Assembly: GCF_027925445.1 (NCBI RefSeq)
Contig: NZ_AP027149.1
Span: 744,001 to 808,000 of the forward strand
DNA: 64,000 nt
Source of the DNA: Methylocystis bryophila
Lineage (GTDB): Bacteria; Pseudomonadota; Alphaproteobacteria; Rhizobiales; Beijerinckiaceae
Direction: 5' to 3'
Within the stretch, counting starts at the first letter, position 1; each line of letters opens with the position of its first letter. This document shows, piece after piece, positions 24,867 to 33,679 of this stretch. Made by a program: the position numbers and the translations under genes. Below the pieces are notes generated by a model. It was not told the origin of the DNA, searched no databases, and was given only the letters and a program-made list of their open reading frames with translations.

Positions 24867-27800
24867 ATGAAGAAACTCCTCCTTGCGCTTTTCCTCGCCG
24901 TCTTCGCCGTCGCGGCGGACAATCCGCTGCGCGCGCAAAGCCTCGATTTCACCCAGCGCGCCGATGGCGCTCGCGTGGTGCCGGAGCGTTTTTTGCGCGA
25001 GTGGGACCCGATCACGATCTTCTTTGCCGGGGACGCCGGCCCCAAGACCGGCGGGCCGGCCGAGGCGCATGAAAAATTCGCGACGATCCTCGACGAGCCG
25101 GCCGGCGAATGGCGCTGGCTCGGTCCGCGCGCCCTGCAGTTTCGACCCGCCGAAGCTTGGGCGCCATTGAAGCGCGTGACGATCAGGACCGGCGAGACGG
25201 AGAGGCGGCTTGTCTCTCTGCTGCCGACGCCCGTTTCGACTCTTCCCGCCGCCGGCGCCGATCCTGTTCCGGAGCTGACGCAAGTCGCGCTGACCTTCGC
25301 AACGCCGGTCGATCTCGCCGCGCTCTCGCGTCTCGTCTCGATCGAGGTCCGCCGTGCGCCGGGAGTCGCCGAGGGCGAGCGCCTCGCCCAAAAGGACTTC
25401 GACATCGCCCCGATTGAGCGCGGCGCGCGCAACGAACAGCAGAACTATGTGGTCAGGCTGCGCAACCCGATCGGCGAGGGCAAGGTGGCGATTCTGCGCC
25501 TGAAGCTCGCCGACGAGCCGGGCTTCGAGGACGAAATCTTCGAGCTGCGCGCCGCGACCTCGCCGCCCTTCGCCGTGCTCGATGCGAGCTGCGGCCGCGG
25601 CTGGAACGACGAGAAGCTCGATGCGGCGCTGCGCTGCGCTTCAAACGGAGGCAATGCGAACGGCGACTCCGCTTTTTCGGCGGCGAGCGCGCGGCGCATC
25701 ACGCTGCGTTTTTCCGCCGAGCCGCAGGCGCTGTCGATCCTCGAGGCGCGCGAGGCGCTGCGCATCGCGCCGCCGGTGGACGACCTTTCGCTTGAGCCCG
25801 ATGGAAACAGCTTGCGCATCGCGGCAAAATTCCTGTCCGACCGCGTCTATGAGATCTCACTCGCTCCGGGCGCCTTGCGCGACTCGCAAGGGCGGCCGCT
25901 CGCGCGCGCTTTCTCGCAGCGCTTCGCCTTCTCGCGCGACACGCCGGCGCTGCAATGGGATGCGGGCTACGGCCTCGTCGAGCGCTTCGGGCCGCAGATT
26001 CTGCCGCTGCGCGGGCGCGGCTATGAGCACGCGGATATCCGCATCCACCCGATCGATCCGCTCTCGCGCGATTTTTGGCCGTTCCCCTCGCAGGGTGTCG
26101 CGACGCTCGACGCCGACGCGCCGCCGCTTCCCGGCAATGAGCCTCAGCGCTGGGCGGAGCCCGCCGACATCCAAGCCAATGCGATCAAGGATCGAATCAA
26201 GGCCCTGGGCTCGCCGGCCGTCTCGCGGCTCGCCCCGCTGCCGCTGCGCCGCGCCGGCGCTGACGCGCGCTTCGGCCTCGATCTTTCCGAAGATTTCGCG
26301 CGCATCAAGGGTCGCGAGCAGCCCGGCGCCTATCTCGTCGGATTGCGCGCGCCGGGCGAAGCCGCGCGGCGTTGGCTGCGCGTGATCGTCACCGACCTTT
26401 CGCTCTCCGCGATCGAGGAGCCCGCAGGCGTCCGCTTCGTTGTGACGTCGCTTGCGATGGCGCGGCCCGTCTCGGGCGCCGAGATCCGCATCGAGGGCGT
26501 CAAGGACGATAAGTTCGTGACGCTCGCGCAAGGCGTCACCGATGAATTCGGCTATTTCGCCTGGCCGCTCGCAAAGCGCGGCGAAGCGGAGTTGCGTCGC
26601 GTCGTCGTGCAGAAGGGCCTCGACACGCTCGTCGTCGATCCCGAGAGCGCGCCCGCCGAATACGCCAAGGAGAACTGGACGAAGCCCGAGGCCGCATGGC
26701 TTTCCTGGACGACCGATCCCCAGCTGCCGCGCGTCGAGGCGCCGCGCACCCTCTGCCATCTCTTCAGCGAACGGCCGATCTACCGGCCCGAGGAGCCGGT
26801 GCACATCAAGGGCTATGTGCGGAGCTATTCGGGCGGCGCGCTCACGCCCGCGAAGGCCGCTGGCGCCTTGGTCATCAACGCCCCGGGCGGACAGGAATGG
26901 CGCATTCCCGTAAAGCCCGACGCGCTCGGAAATTTTTATCACAAATTCGACGCCGAGACGCAGGCGACGGGCGACTACTCCGTCAAATACGAGCCCGCCG
27001 CCGCAAAGCCGAAGGAGGCCGAGAAGAAAGCCGACGCGGGGAATAGCGCGCAGACGCCAGAAGAGGGACAGGACCAGACCGCCGCCGCGCCCGCGCCGAT
27101 CGAGGACGCGTCCTGCGGCGCCTTCACATTCAAGAAAGAGGCCTATCGTCTTCCGACCTTCGAGGTCGTGCTGAACGCGCCGCAAATGACGCCGCTCGAC
27201 GGCGAGTTCAGCGTGGATCTGATCGCCCGCTATTTCGCCGGAGGCCTGGCGGCCGATCGGCCGGTCAAATGGCGCGCCGCGCAATTTCCCTATGTCTTTC
27301 AGCCGCCGGGTCGCGAAGGCTTCCTCTTCTCGACCGACCAGCGCTTTTCAGGCGAGAGCAAGTTCAAATCCACCGCCGTGCTCGAGCGCGATCAACGCAC
27401 CGACGCCGGCGGCGCGGCGCGCATGAGCTTCGACACGACGATCGAGCCCACGGCGCAGCCGCGGCGTTATTCAATCGAGGCGACGGTGACGGGCGACGAC
27501 GGCGTCGAGGTCCGCAATGTTGCGAATGTGATCGCCGTGCCGCCCTTCGTGCTCGGCGTGAAGACGCCGCGCTATGTGGAGCGCCCCGGAACGATCGCGC
27601 CCGAGCTCATCGCCATCGACGGCAAGGGCCAGGCGGTCGAAAACCTGCCGATGACGCTGCGTCTCATCAAGCGCAATTGGATCTCGACGCTGCAGGCCTC
27701 GGACTTCGCGCAAGGCGCCGCGAAATATGTGACGCAGATCGAGGACGAGACGATTCTGGAGCGCAAGGTCGCGAGCGCCAAGGAGGCGCAAAAAATAGAG

Positions 27801-30692
27801 CTCGAGATCAAGAACGCCGGCGTCTATCTCGTGCAGCTCGAGGCCTATGACCGGATCGGTCGGCGCCAGCAGGTCAGCGTCGATTTCTTCGTCGGCGGAG
27901 ACACGCCGGTGACCTTCAGACGCGCGCCCTCCGCCATGGCGACCGTCACCTCCGACAAGGAGAAATACGCGCCCGGCGAAACCGCGACGCTGCTCGTGCA
28001 ATCGCCTTTCCAGAAGGCGCGGGCGCTCGCGATCGTCGAGCAGCCGGACGGACGTTACGACTATCAGTTCTTCGACATCGCCAACGGCTTCGGGCGTTTC
28101 ACCCTCACCTTGAAGAAAGAGCAGACGCCCAAGCTCGCCGTACATTTCCTCATCATGCGCGGCCGCCTCAAGGACAGCGGCGAGAATGCGAGTGCGAGCT
28201 TCGATCAGGGCAAGCCCATCACGATCGCCGCGACCAAATGGATCGAGGTGACGCCGGTCAAGAATATCGTCGCCGTCAAGCTCGACGCGCCGCAGAAGGC
28301 TCGGCCCGGCCAGGAGGTCGAGGTGACGCTCACCCTTGCGGATGACCAAGGCAAGCCGCTCGCGGGCGAAGCGACCTTCTGGATGGTCGATCAGGCGGTG
28401 CTCTCTCTCGCCAAGGAGCAGCCGCTCGATCCGCTCACGAATTTCATCGTGCCGCGAGAGACGAAGATGGCCGCGCGCGACACGCGGAACATGGCCTTCG
28501 GCGTCATCCCGCTCGAGGAAATCCCTGGCGGCGACGGCGGGCTCGACGAATGGGGCGCCGAGACGAATATTTCGGTGCGCAAGAATTTCACGCCCGTTCC
28601 GATCTATCTGCCGAGCGTCAAGGTCGGCCCTGAGGGCAGCGTGAAGATCAAGGTGAAGCTTCCCGACACGCTCACCGTCTTCAAGCTGCGCGCCAAGGCC
28701 GTGAGCGGCGCCGACCGCTTCGGCTTCGCGGGCGGCGAAATGCTCATCCGCCAGGAGCTCGTGGCGCAACCCCTGCTGCCGCGCTTCGTGCGTCCAGGCG
28801 ATACGCTCGACCTTGGATTGGTCGCGCGCGTCGTCGAGGGCGCGGGCGGCGGCGGCTCGGCCTCGATCGTCGCCAAAGGCTTGGAGCTTGCGGGCGCGAC
28901 GACGCAGAAGCTCGATTGGCCGCAGGGCAAGCCCGCGCGCGTCGCGTTGCGCGCCTCTGTTCCGAAGCCGAAAGCCGGCGTCGAGACGGTGAAGCTCGGC
29001 TTCAGAATCGAGCGCGACGCCGATCATGCGAAGGACGCGGTCGAGGTCGACCTGCCGATCAAGCCCGATCGCATTCCGACGCAGCGTTTCGAGGTCGTCG
29101 AGATCGGCCCCGGCGAGACGAAGACTCTTTCGCCGATTGACGAGCCGATCCGTCCGGCGAGCTTCTCGCGCAGAATCGTCTTCGCGGGCGACCCGGCCGT
29201 TGCGAAGCTCGTCGCCGGACTGAACGCGCTCGTGCAATATCCCTATGGCTGCACTGAGCAGCGGGTCTCGTTGGCGCGCGCCGCGCTCGCGCTGAAGGCC
29301 TTCTCGCCGCTTCTCTCGGCCGCGGGCTTCGAGGGCCGCGTATCGTCGGCGACCAAAGCCACGGCGCAAGCGATCGATCAGGCGATCGACAATGACGGTC
29401 TCGTCGCCTTTTGGCCGCGCGCGCAGGGCAATGTGTCGCTGACCGCCTGGGCCTATGCGTTTTTGAGCGAAGCCGCCAAGGCCGGCGAGCCAGTGGATAA
29501 GACGCTTACGGAGCGTCTCGCCAATGCGTTGAAAAACGCGCTGCGCTCCGACTTCCCCCGGCTTCTGCGCGGCGAGGAGCTGCGCGAGCGGGCGACGGCG
29601 CTGGCGGCGCTCGGCGAAGGCGGCAAGCTCGACGACGCCTATCTCGCCGAATTCACGCGCCAAGCGGATTTCCTGCCGGCGAGCGCCATTGCGGAGCTCG
29701 CATCGGCGGCGACTGCGCAAGGCTCGAGCGCGGATCAGCGGATCGTGGCCTCGCTCATCGACACCTTGTGGACCCGCGTGAAATTCATGCAGCGCGGCGG
29801 GCAGAAGGTCTATGGCGGGCAGGCGGAGGACAATGGCAATCCGATCATCCTGCCGAATGAAGCGCGCGCGCTCGCCCTGATGACGCGCGCGACGGCGCTC
29901 GGCGCGCCGACGGATCCGCGCTCGGGCCTGTTGCGCGACGCGCTGCTGCGGCTCGGCGAGGGCGACGGCTGGGGGGAGACCGACGCCGATTCCGCGGCCA
30001 TTCGCGCGCTCGCCGAAAGCTGGAGGCGGCCCTCGGCGCCCATCGTTCTGACGCTGACGCCAGGACAGGCCGCGCCGCAAAAACTCACGATCGACGCCAA
30101 TGCGCCCGCGCAGAATTTTACGACCGGCGAGAACGCGCCGCTTACGGTCTCGAACGGCGCCAATGCGCCGGTCGTGGCGCTCGTCGAGACGCGCTTCGAG
30201 GCGGCGGAGCCCGGCGCCAAGGCGAAGGCGGATTCGCGCGGCTTCGCGCTGACGCGCGCGCTTTGGCGCGTCAAAAGCGACGGGGCCGCAGCGGAGAGAG
30301 CGGAGCCGGACGCCAACGGCGTCATCAAGGTCAAGGCGGGCGAAGCGATCGAGGAGGTCGCGGAGCTCGTCAATCCGCAGGACCGAACCCATGTCGCGAT
30401 CTCGCTGCCGCTCGCGGCGGGGTTCGAGCCTCTGAACCCCAATCTCGCAACGGCGCCGCGCGAGGCGCAGCCCTCGGCGCCTTTGACGCTCGCGCCGAGT
30501 TGGACGAGCTATGGCGACGACCGCGTGTTCTACGCCTATGACAGCTTGCCCAAGGGCAATTACCGCTTCGTCTTCCGCGTGAGGGCGCAGACGAAGGGAA
30601 GCTTCACGCAGCCCTCGGGCGTCGCGGAGACGATGTATAAGAAGGGGATCCTCGGAACGAGCGCGGGCGCGCGCGTCGAGATTGGGGAGTGA
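24867..30692 (+). CDS. bacterial alpha-2-macroglobulin with intact thioester
   Basis: This 1941-residue secreted protein is of the bacterial alpha-2-macroglobulin (YfhM/ECAM) type, which traps proteases covalently. A signal peptide (1-24, ...PLRAQ) lacks a lipobox Cys, so unlike E. coli YfhM it should be soluble in the periplasm. Macroglobulin domains fill the first 1150 residues, with an Ala/Pro/Glu-rich linker (about 714-742) before a Cys. The thioester motif CTEQ starts at Cys1462 in YPYGCTEQRVS, followed by the helical thioester domain and a C-terminal receptor-like domain. No penicillin-binding protein 1C gene, the usual neighbour, lies in the window; its partner here appears to be the upstream giant protein. 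Confidence 0.95.
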   Translation: MKKLLLALFLAVFAVAADNPLRAQSLDFTQRADGARVVPERFLREWDPITIFFAGDAGPKTGGPAEAHEKFATILDEPAGEWRWLGPRALQFRPAEAWAPLKRVTIRTGETERRLVSLLPTPVSTLPAAGADPVPELTQVALTFATPVDLAALSRLVSIEVRRAPGVAEGERLAQKDFDIAPIERGARNEQQNYVVRLRNPIGEGKVAILRLKLADEPGFEDEIFELRAATSPPFAVLDASCGRGWNDEKLDAALRCASNGGNANGDSAFSAASARRITLRFSAEPQALSILEAREALRIAPPVDDLSLEPDGNSLRIAAKFLSDRVYEISLAPGALRDSQGRPLARAFSQRFAFSRDTPALQWDAGYGLVERFGPQILPLRGRGYEHADIRIHPIDPLSRDFWPFPSQGVATLDADAPPLPGNEPQRWAEPADIQANAIKDRIKALGSPAVSRLAPLPLRRAGADARFGLDLSEDFARIKGREQPGAYLVGLRAPGEAARRWLRVIVTDLSLSAIEEPAGVRFVVTSLAMARPVSGAEIRIEGVKDDKFVTLAQGVTDEFGYFAWPLAKRGEAELRRVVVQKGLDTLVVDPESAPAEYAKENWTKPEAAWLSWTTDPQLPRVEAPRTLCHLFSERPIYRPEEPVHIKGYVRSYSGGALTPAKAAGALVINAPGGQEWRIPVKPDALGNFYHKFDAETQATGDYSVKYEPAAAKPKEAEKKADAGNSAQTPEEGQDQTAAAPAPIEDASCGAFTFKKEAYRLPTFEVVLNAPQMTPLDGEFSVDLIARYFAGGLAADRPVKWRAAQFPYVFQPPGREGFLFSTDQRFSGESKFKSTAVLERDQRTDAGGAARMSFDTTIEPTAQPRRYSIEATVTGDDGVEVRNVANVIAVPPFVLGVKTPRYVERPGTIAPELIAIDGKGQAVENLPMTLRLIKRNWISTLQASDFAQGAAKYVTQIEDETILERKVASAKEAQKIELEIKNAGVYLVQLEAYDRIGRRQQVSVDFFVGGDTPVTFRRAPSAMATVTSDKEKYAPGETATLLVQSPFQKARALAIVEQPDGRYDYQFFDIANGFGRFTLTLKKEQTPKLAVHFLIMRGRLKDSGENASASFDQGKPITIAATKWIEVTPVKNIVAVKLDAPQKARPGQEVEVTLTLADDQGKPLAGEATFWMVDQAVLSLAKEQPLDPLTNFIVPRETKMAARDTRNMAFGVIPLEEIPGGDGGLDEWGAETNISVRKNFTPVPIYLPSVKVGPEGSVKIKVKLPDTLTVFKLRAKAVSGADRFGFAGGEMLIRQELVAQPLLPRFVRPGDTLDLGLVARVVEGAGGGGSASIVAKGLELAGATTQKLDWPQGKPARVALRASVPKPKAGVETVKLGFRIERDADHAKDAVEVDLPIKPDRIPTQRFEVVEIGPGETKTLSPIDEPIRPASFSRRIVFAGDPAVAKLVAGLNALVQYPYGCTEQRVSLARAALALKAFSPLLSAAGFEGRVSSATKATAQAIDQAIDNDGLVAFWPRAQGNVSLTAWAYAFLSEAAKAGEPVDKTLTERLANALKNALRSDFPRLLRGEELRERATALAALGEGGKLDDAYLAEFTRQADFLPASAIAELASAATAQGSSADQRIVASLIDTLWTRVKFMQRGGQKVYGGQAEDNGNPIILPNEARALALMTRATALGAPTDPRSGLLRDALLRLGEGDGWGETDADSAAIRALAESWRRPSAPIVLTLTPGQAAPQKLTIDANAPAQNFTTGENAPLTVSNGANAPVVALVETRFEAAEPGAKAKADSRGFALTRALWRVKSDGAAAERAEPDANGVIKVKAGEAIEEVAELVNPQDRTHVAISLPLAAGFEPLNPNLATAPREAQPSAPLTLAPSWTSYGDDRVFYAYDSLPKGNYRFVFRVRAQTKGSFTQPSGVAETMYKKGILGTSAGARVEIGE

Positions 30693-30723
30693 ATGCGGTC
30701 CGCGAGTTCGAAGCTCCCGTTTC

Positions 30724-31236
30724 TCAGCACGCGACAACCACGCCGCGGAGCGCCGCAACTTCTTCTGCGCTCGGCGGCTCCCACAAGGTTTCGACAAAGT
30801 CGAACATCTCGCGCGTCACGTCGAAAGGCAGCTGATTACTCGTCCCACGCCCGTCATTGCGCAGGCCCACGCGGCGCCATCGTTCTTCGGCGGAAATATC
30901 GAGGACATGCAGCTTGACGGCCAGCGAGGCCTGTGCCGCGAGCGCGGCGTATCGCGCCCTCAATTTCGCGCTGCCGAAGCCCCAGTCCAGCACGACCGGT
31001 AGGCCGCGGCCCGCAACCTCGCTCGCCACGCGCCACATCTGCGCGTAGCAGCGTTCGATCCGCTCGATCGACCAAGCCGGGTCCAAAGGTTGAGGCGTAT
31101 CCATCCAAAAAAGCGCCGTCATCCACTCGTCGATGGAAAAGCGAACCGCGCCGATCTCGGCGCAAAGCTTGATTGCGTAGGTCGTCTTTCCGGCCCCCGT
31201 CGAGCCGCAGATGAAATGAATCAATTGTCGCTTCAT
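30724..31236 (-). CDS. small P-loop kinase-like ATPase
   Basis: This 170-residue protein has Walker A GSTGAGKT at residues 11-18, a later RFSIDEWM segment with the Asp typical of zeta-toxin/polynucleotide-kinase-like folds, and a lid segment EERWRRVGLRN rich in arginine. It belongs to the family of small AAA_33-like kinases that phosphorylate small molecules or nucleic acid ends; the substrate is unknown. No antitoxin-like gene is next to it. It is convergent with the alpha-2-macroglobulin gene and divergent from metY, with a palindromic element in between. Confidence 0.8.
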   Translation of the reverse strand: MKRQLIHFICGSTGAGKTTYAIKLCAEIGAVRFSIDEWMTALFWMDTPQPLDPAWSIERIERCYAQMWRVASEVAGRGLPVVLDWGFGSAKLRARYAALAAQASLAVKLHVLDISAEERWRRVGLRNDGRGTSNQLPFDVTREMFDFVETLWEPPSAEEVAALRGVVVAC

Positions 31237-31256
31237 CACCTTTATCCGCTCCGCGC

Positions 31257-31374
31257 CTAGAGCATGTCCCGGAAAAGTGCGAAGCGGTTTTCCGGTCAGG
31301 ACATGCTCCAAACTTTTGATTTGGCGCGATTCCTTATCGCTCGAACGATTCCGTTCGAGCGGGAAACGCGCTAG
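31257..31374. repeat. composite palindromic element, types A and D (inverted copy)
   Basis: It runs from CTAGAGCATGTCCCGG through the type A arms (ending GGACATGCTCC) to type D (TCGCTCGAACGATTCCGTTC) and ends GCGCTAG. It is the reverse complement of the copy at 17.6 kb with the same spacing. It lies in the promoter region between the small kinase gene and metY. Confidence 0.9.
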
Positions 31375-31415
31375 GGCTAAGCTCCGCCCGATTTTCCTTC
31401 GCGAGAACCAAACCC

Positions 31416-32711
31416 ATGGCCATCGAGTCAAAACATCCCGAGACTTTGCAGCTTCACGCTGGCTGGCGCGCCGATGCGACGAACGGCGCCGTGGCCGTGC
31501 CGATCTATCAGACGACGAGCTATCAGTTCCGGGATACGGAGCACGCCGCCAATCTCTTCGCGCTGAAAGAGCTCGGCCATATCTATACGCGCATCGGCAA
31601 TCCGACGACGAGCGTGCTCGAGGCGCGGCTTGCGGCGATCGAAGGCGGCGCGGCGGCGCTGGCGCTCTCCTCCGGTCAGGCGGCTTCGGCCTTCGCCGTG
31701 CAAAATCTCGCAAAAGTCGGCGACAATGTCGTCTCCTCCACCGATCTTTACGGCGGCACCTGGAATCTCTTCGCCAACACGCTCAAGGACCAGGGCCTCG
31801 AGGTTCGCTTCGTCGATCCGTCGGACCCGGAGAATTTTCGGCGCGCGACGGATGAGAGAACCCGCGCCTATTACGCCGAGACGCTGCCCAATCCCAAGCT
31901 TATCGTCTTCCCCATCGCGGAGGTCGCCGCCATCGGGCGCGAGCTCGGCATTCCGCTCATCATGGACAACACGGCCGCGCCGATCCTCGCGCGCCCGCTC
32001 GATCACGGCGCGGCGGTCGTCGTCTATTCGACGACGAAATATCTAGGCGGTCATGGAACATCGATCGGCGGGATGATCATCGACGGCGGCAATTTCGATT
32101 GGGAAAAATTTCCGCAGCGCCAGCCCGCGCTGAACACGCCCGATCCTTCCTATCACGGCGCGGTCTGGGTCGAGGCCGTGAAGCCCATCGGCCCCGTCGC
32201 CTATGCGATCAAGGCGCGCACGACGCTGCTGCGCGATCTCGGCGCCGCGCCTTCGCCCTTCAACGCCTTTCTCACCTTGCAGGGAATCGAGACGCTGACG
32301 CTGCGCATGGAGCGCCATGCGCAAAATGCGAACGCCGTCGCGGCGTTCCTCGCGAAGCGCTCGGAGGTGACGAAAGTCATTCATCCGTCGCTGCAAACCG
32401 GCGAAGCCCGGGCGCGCGCCGACAAATATCTCAAAGGCGGCTATGGCGCGCTCGTCGGCTTCGAGCTCAGGGGCGGGTCAGAGGCGGGGCGGCGTTTCAT
32501 CGACGCGCTGCAGATGTTCTACCACGTCGCCAATATCGGCGACGCGCGCAGCCTCGCGATCCATCCCGCCACGACGACGCATTCGCAGCTTGCGCCGGAA
32601 GTGCAGCTCAGAACGGGCGTGACGGAAGGCTATGTGCGTCTCTCGATCGGCATCGAGCATATCGACGATATTTTGGCCGATCTCGAACGGGGCCTGAAGG
32701 CGGCGGGGTAG
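31416..32711 (+). CDS. metY: O-acetylhomoserine sulfhydrylase (PLP)
   Basis: This 431-residue enzyme of the Cys/Met-metabolism PLP family should make homocysteine from O-acetylhomoserine and sulfide. Typical landmarks are SYQFRDTEHAANLFAL, YTRIGNPT, LSSGQAASA, DNTAAP and STTKYLGGHG with the PLP lysine Lys208. The length and the WVEAVKPIGPVAY-type insertion fit the O-acetylhomoserine aminocarboxypropyltransferase branch rather than cystathionine gamma-synthase. I looked for a SAM-II riboswitch in the short leader and saw none. It ends in a large inverted repeat shared with the convergent CysZ-like gene. Confidence 0.92.
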   Translation: MAIESKHPETLQLHAGWRADATNGAVAVPIYQTTSYQFRDTEHAANLFALKELGHIYTRIGNPTTSVLEARLAAIEGGAAALALSSGQAASAFAVQNLAKVGDNVVSSTDLYGGTWNLFANTLKDQGLEVRFVDPSDPENFRRATDERTRAYYAETLPNPKLIVFPIAEVAAIGRELGIPLIMDNTAAPILARPLDHGAAVVVYSTTKYLGGHGTSIGGMIIDGGNFDWEKFPQRQPALNTPDPSYHGAVWVEAVKPIGPVAYAIKARTTLLRDLGAAPSPFNAFLTLQGIETLTLRMERHAQNANAVAAFLAKRSEVTKVIHPSLQTGEARARADKYLKGGYGALVGFELRGGSEAGRRFIDALQMFYHVANIGDARSLAIHPATTTHSQLAPEVQLRTGVTEGYVRLSIGIEHIDDILADLERGLKAAG

Positions 32712-32717
32712 TCTTAG

Positions 32718-32841
32718 GCCCCCTCCCTTACCCTCCCCCGCTTCGCGGGAGAGGGAAGCGGCCAGCGCTTCGCAGAGCCTCGATGACGCCCGCAACCTCA
32801 CTCCCTCTCCCGCGAAGCGGGGGAGGGTAAGGGAGGGGGCG
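32718..32841. terminator. large inverted repeat between convergent genes, likely bidirectional terminator
   Basis: Arms of about 40 bases (CCCCCTCCCTTACCCTCCCC at 32719 and its complement ending at 32841, each also with CGCTTCGCGGGAGAGGG-like cores) flank a loop of about 45 bases. It fills the gap between the stops of metY (32711) and the CysZ-like gene (32845). The sequence is of a repeat type often dispersed in Hyphomicrobiales. Termination is inferred from position and fold. Confidence 0.7.
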
Positions 32842-32844
32842 TTC

Positions 32845-33525
32845 TTACGCCGCGGCGAGATCGGGCGACAACATCTTGTGAACGCGCACCATGAAGGCCG
32901 TCGCGAAGAGCGGCGTCAACAGGTTCAACCCCGGCGTCGCGACGAAGATCGCGATGAAGAGACCCGCGATGAAGAGCTTCAAACTATTGAGGCTGCGCAT
33001 GTCTTCGGCCTCGGCGCCGCCGCGAAAACGCATGGCGGCGAGCATGAAATATTCTCGTCCGAACAGATAGGCGTTGGCGAGGAAAAAGGCGATCAGATTG
33101 ATCCCCGGCACGAGCAGCAGCATCAGCGCGACGAGGTTGACGCCGAGCGAGACGAAGGAGAAGCGAATCGCCGAGCGCAGCGCCTCGACATGATGCGCCG
33201 GCGTTCCTTGGCGGCCGGCGGGATAAATCTCGCGTTCGACCACGCTGGCGAGATCGTCGATGAAAAATCCCGCGACGAAGATCGACACCGGGCCGATCAG
33301 GAAGGCGAGCGCGAAGACGATGCCGAAGCCCGTCGCGAAGGCGAGGATACTGTGCAGCAACGGATGCTGGACCGCCACCACCGAAAGGGCGAGGCGATCG
33401 AGCCCGGCCCAGGCCAGCGCGAGCAGGAGGAGGGTGAGGCCGAGGCTCTTGAGGAGAACCGAGCGAAAGGGCGGCGTCGGGATCTGGCGTAGCGCGTCGA
33501 AAGCGGCGTCGAGCATCGCGAGCAT
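32845..33525 (-). CDS. EI24/CysZ-like membrane protein
   Basis: This 226-residue integral membrane protein of the EI24 (CysZ-like) family has four or more hydrophobic segments: about 26-45 (LGLTLLLLALAWAGLD), 55-80, a long stretch 125-150 with PGINLIAFFLANAYLFGREYF, and 175-200. The PGINL and GREYF motifs are typical. CysZ proteins import sulfate; here the convergent neighbour metY also works in sulfur assimilation, though the orientation argues against one operon. ATG 33525 was chosen; the longer frame lacks family similarity. Confidence 0.85.
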   Translation of the reverse strand: MLAMLDAAFDALRQIPTPPFRSVLLKSLGLTLLLLALAWAGLDRLALSVVAVQHPLLHSILAFATGFGIVFALAFLIGPVSIFVAGFFIDDLASVVEREIYPAGRQGTPAHHVEALRSAIRFSFVSLGVNLVALMLLLVPGINLIAFFLANAYLFGREYFMLAAMRFRGGAEAEDMRSLNSLKLFIAGLFIAIFVATPGLNLLTPLFATAFMVRVHKMLSPDLAAA

Positions 33526-33679
33526 CAAAGGGTCTCCCCAGGGTTGCCGCACACATGGCGCCGCAAGCGCAGCCGCGCAAGAGGCGCGAGGCTTGCGCGC
33601 TCCGTCCCTCGCGGAGCCGCTTTGTCCCGTCGCGCGCGCGGCCCTTGCCACTCCTTCGGTCCGGGACTAGCTTGCCGGC

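Noticed and set aside
27471..30797. 1108-codon open frame on the minus strand
   Set aside because: It is antisense to the alpha-2-macroglobulin gene; the product is Arg/Asp-rich without any family motif, as expected from GC-rich third-position bias.
30724..31236. Zeta-toxin of a toxin-antitoxin pair
   Set aside because: The fold is similar, but no epsilon-like antitoxin gene is adjacent, so it is described only as a P-loop kinase.
31375..31415. SAM-II riboswitch in front of metY
   Set aside because: The leader after the palindromic element is only about 40 bases and has none of the SAM-II core; the type A/D element explains the palindromes.
32900..33670. Plus-strand frames opposite the CysZ-like gene
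   Set aside because: Their products are strongly charged Glu/Arg shadows of a membrane protein read in antisense.
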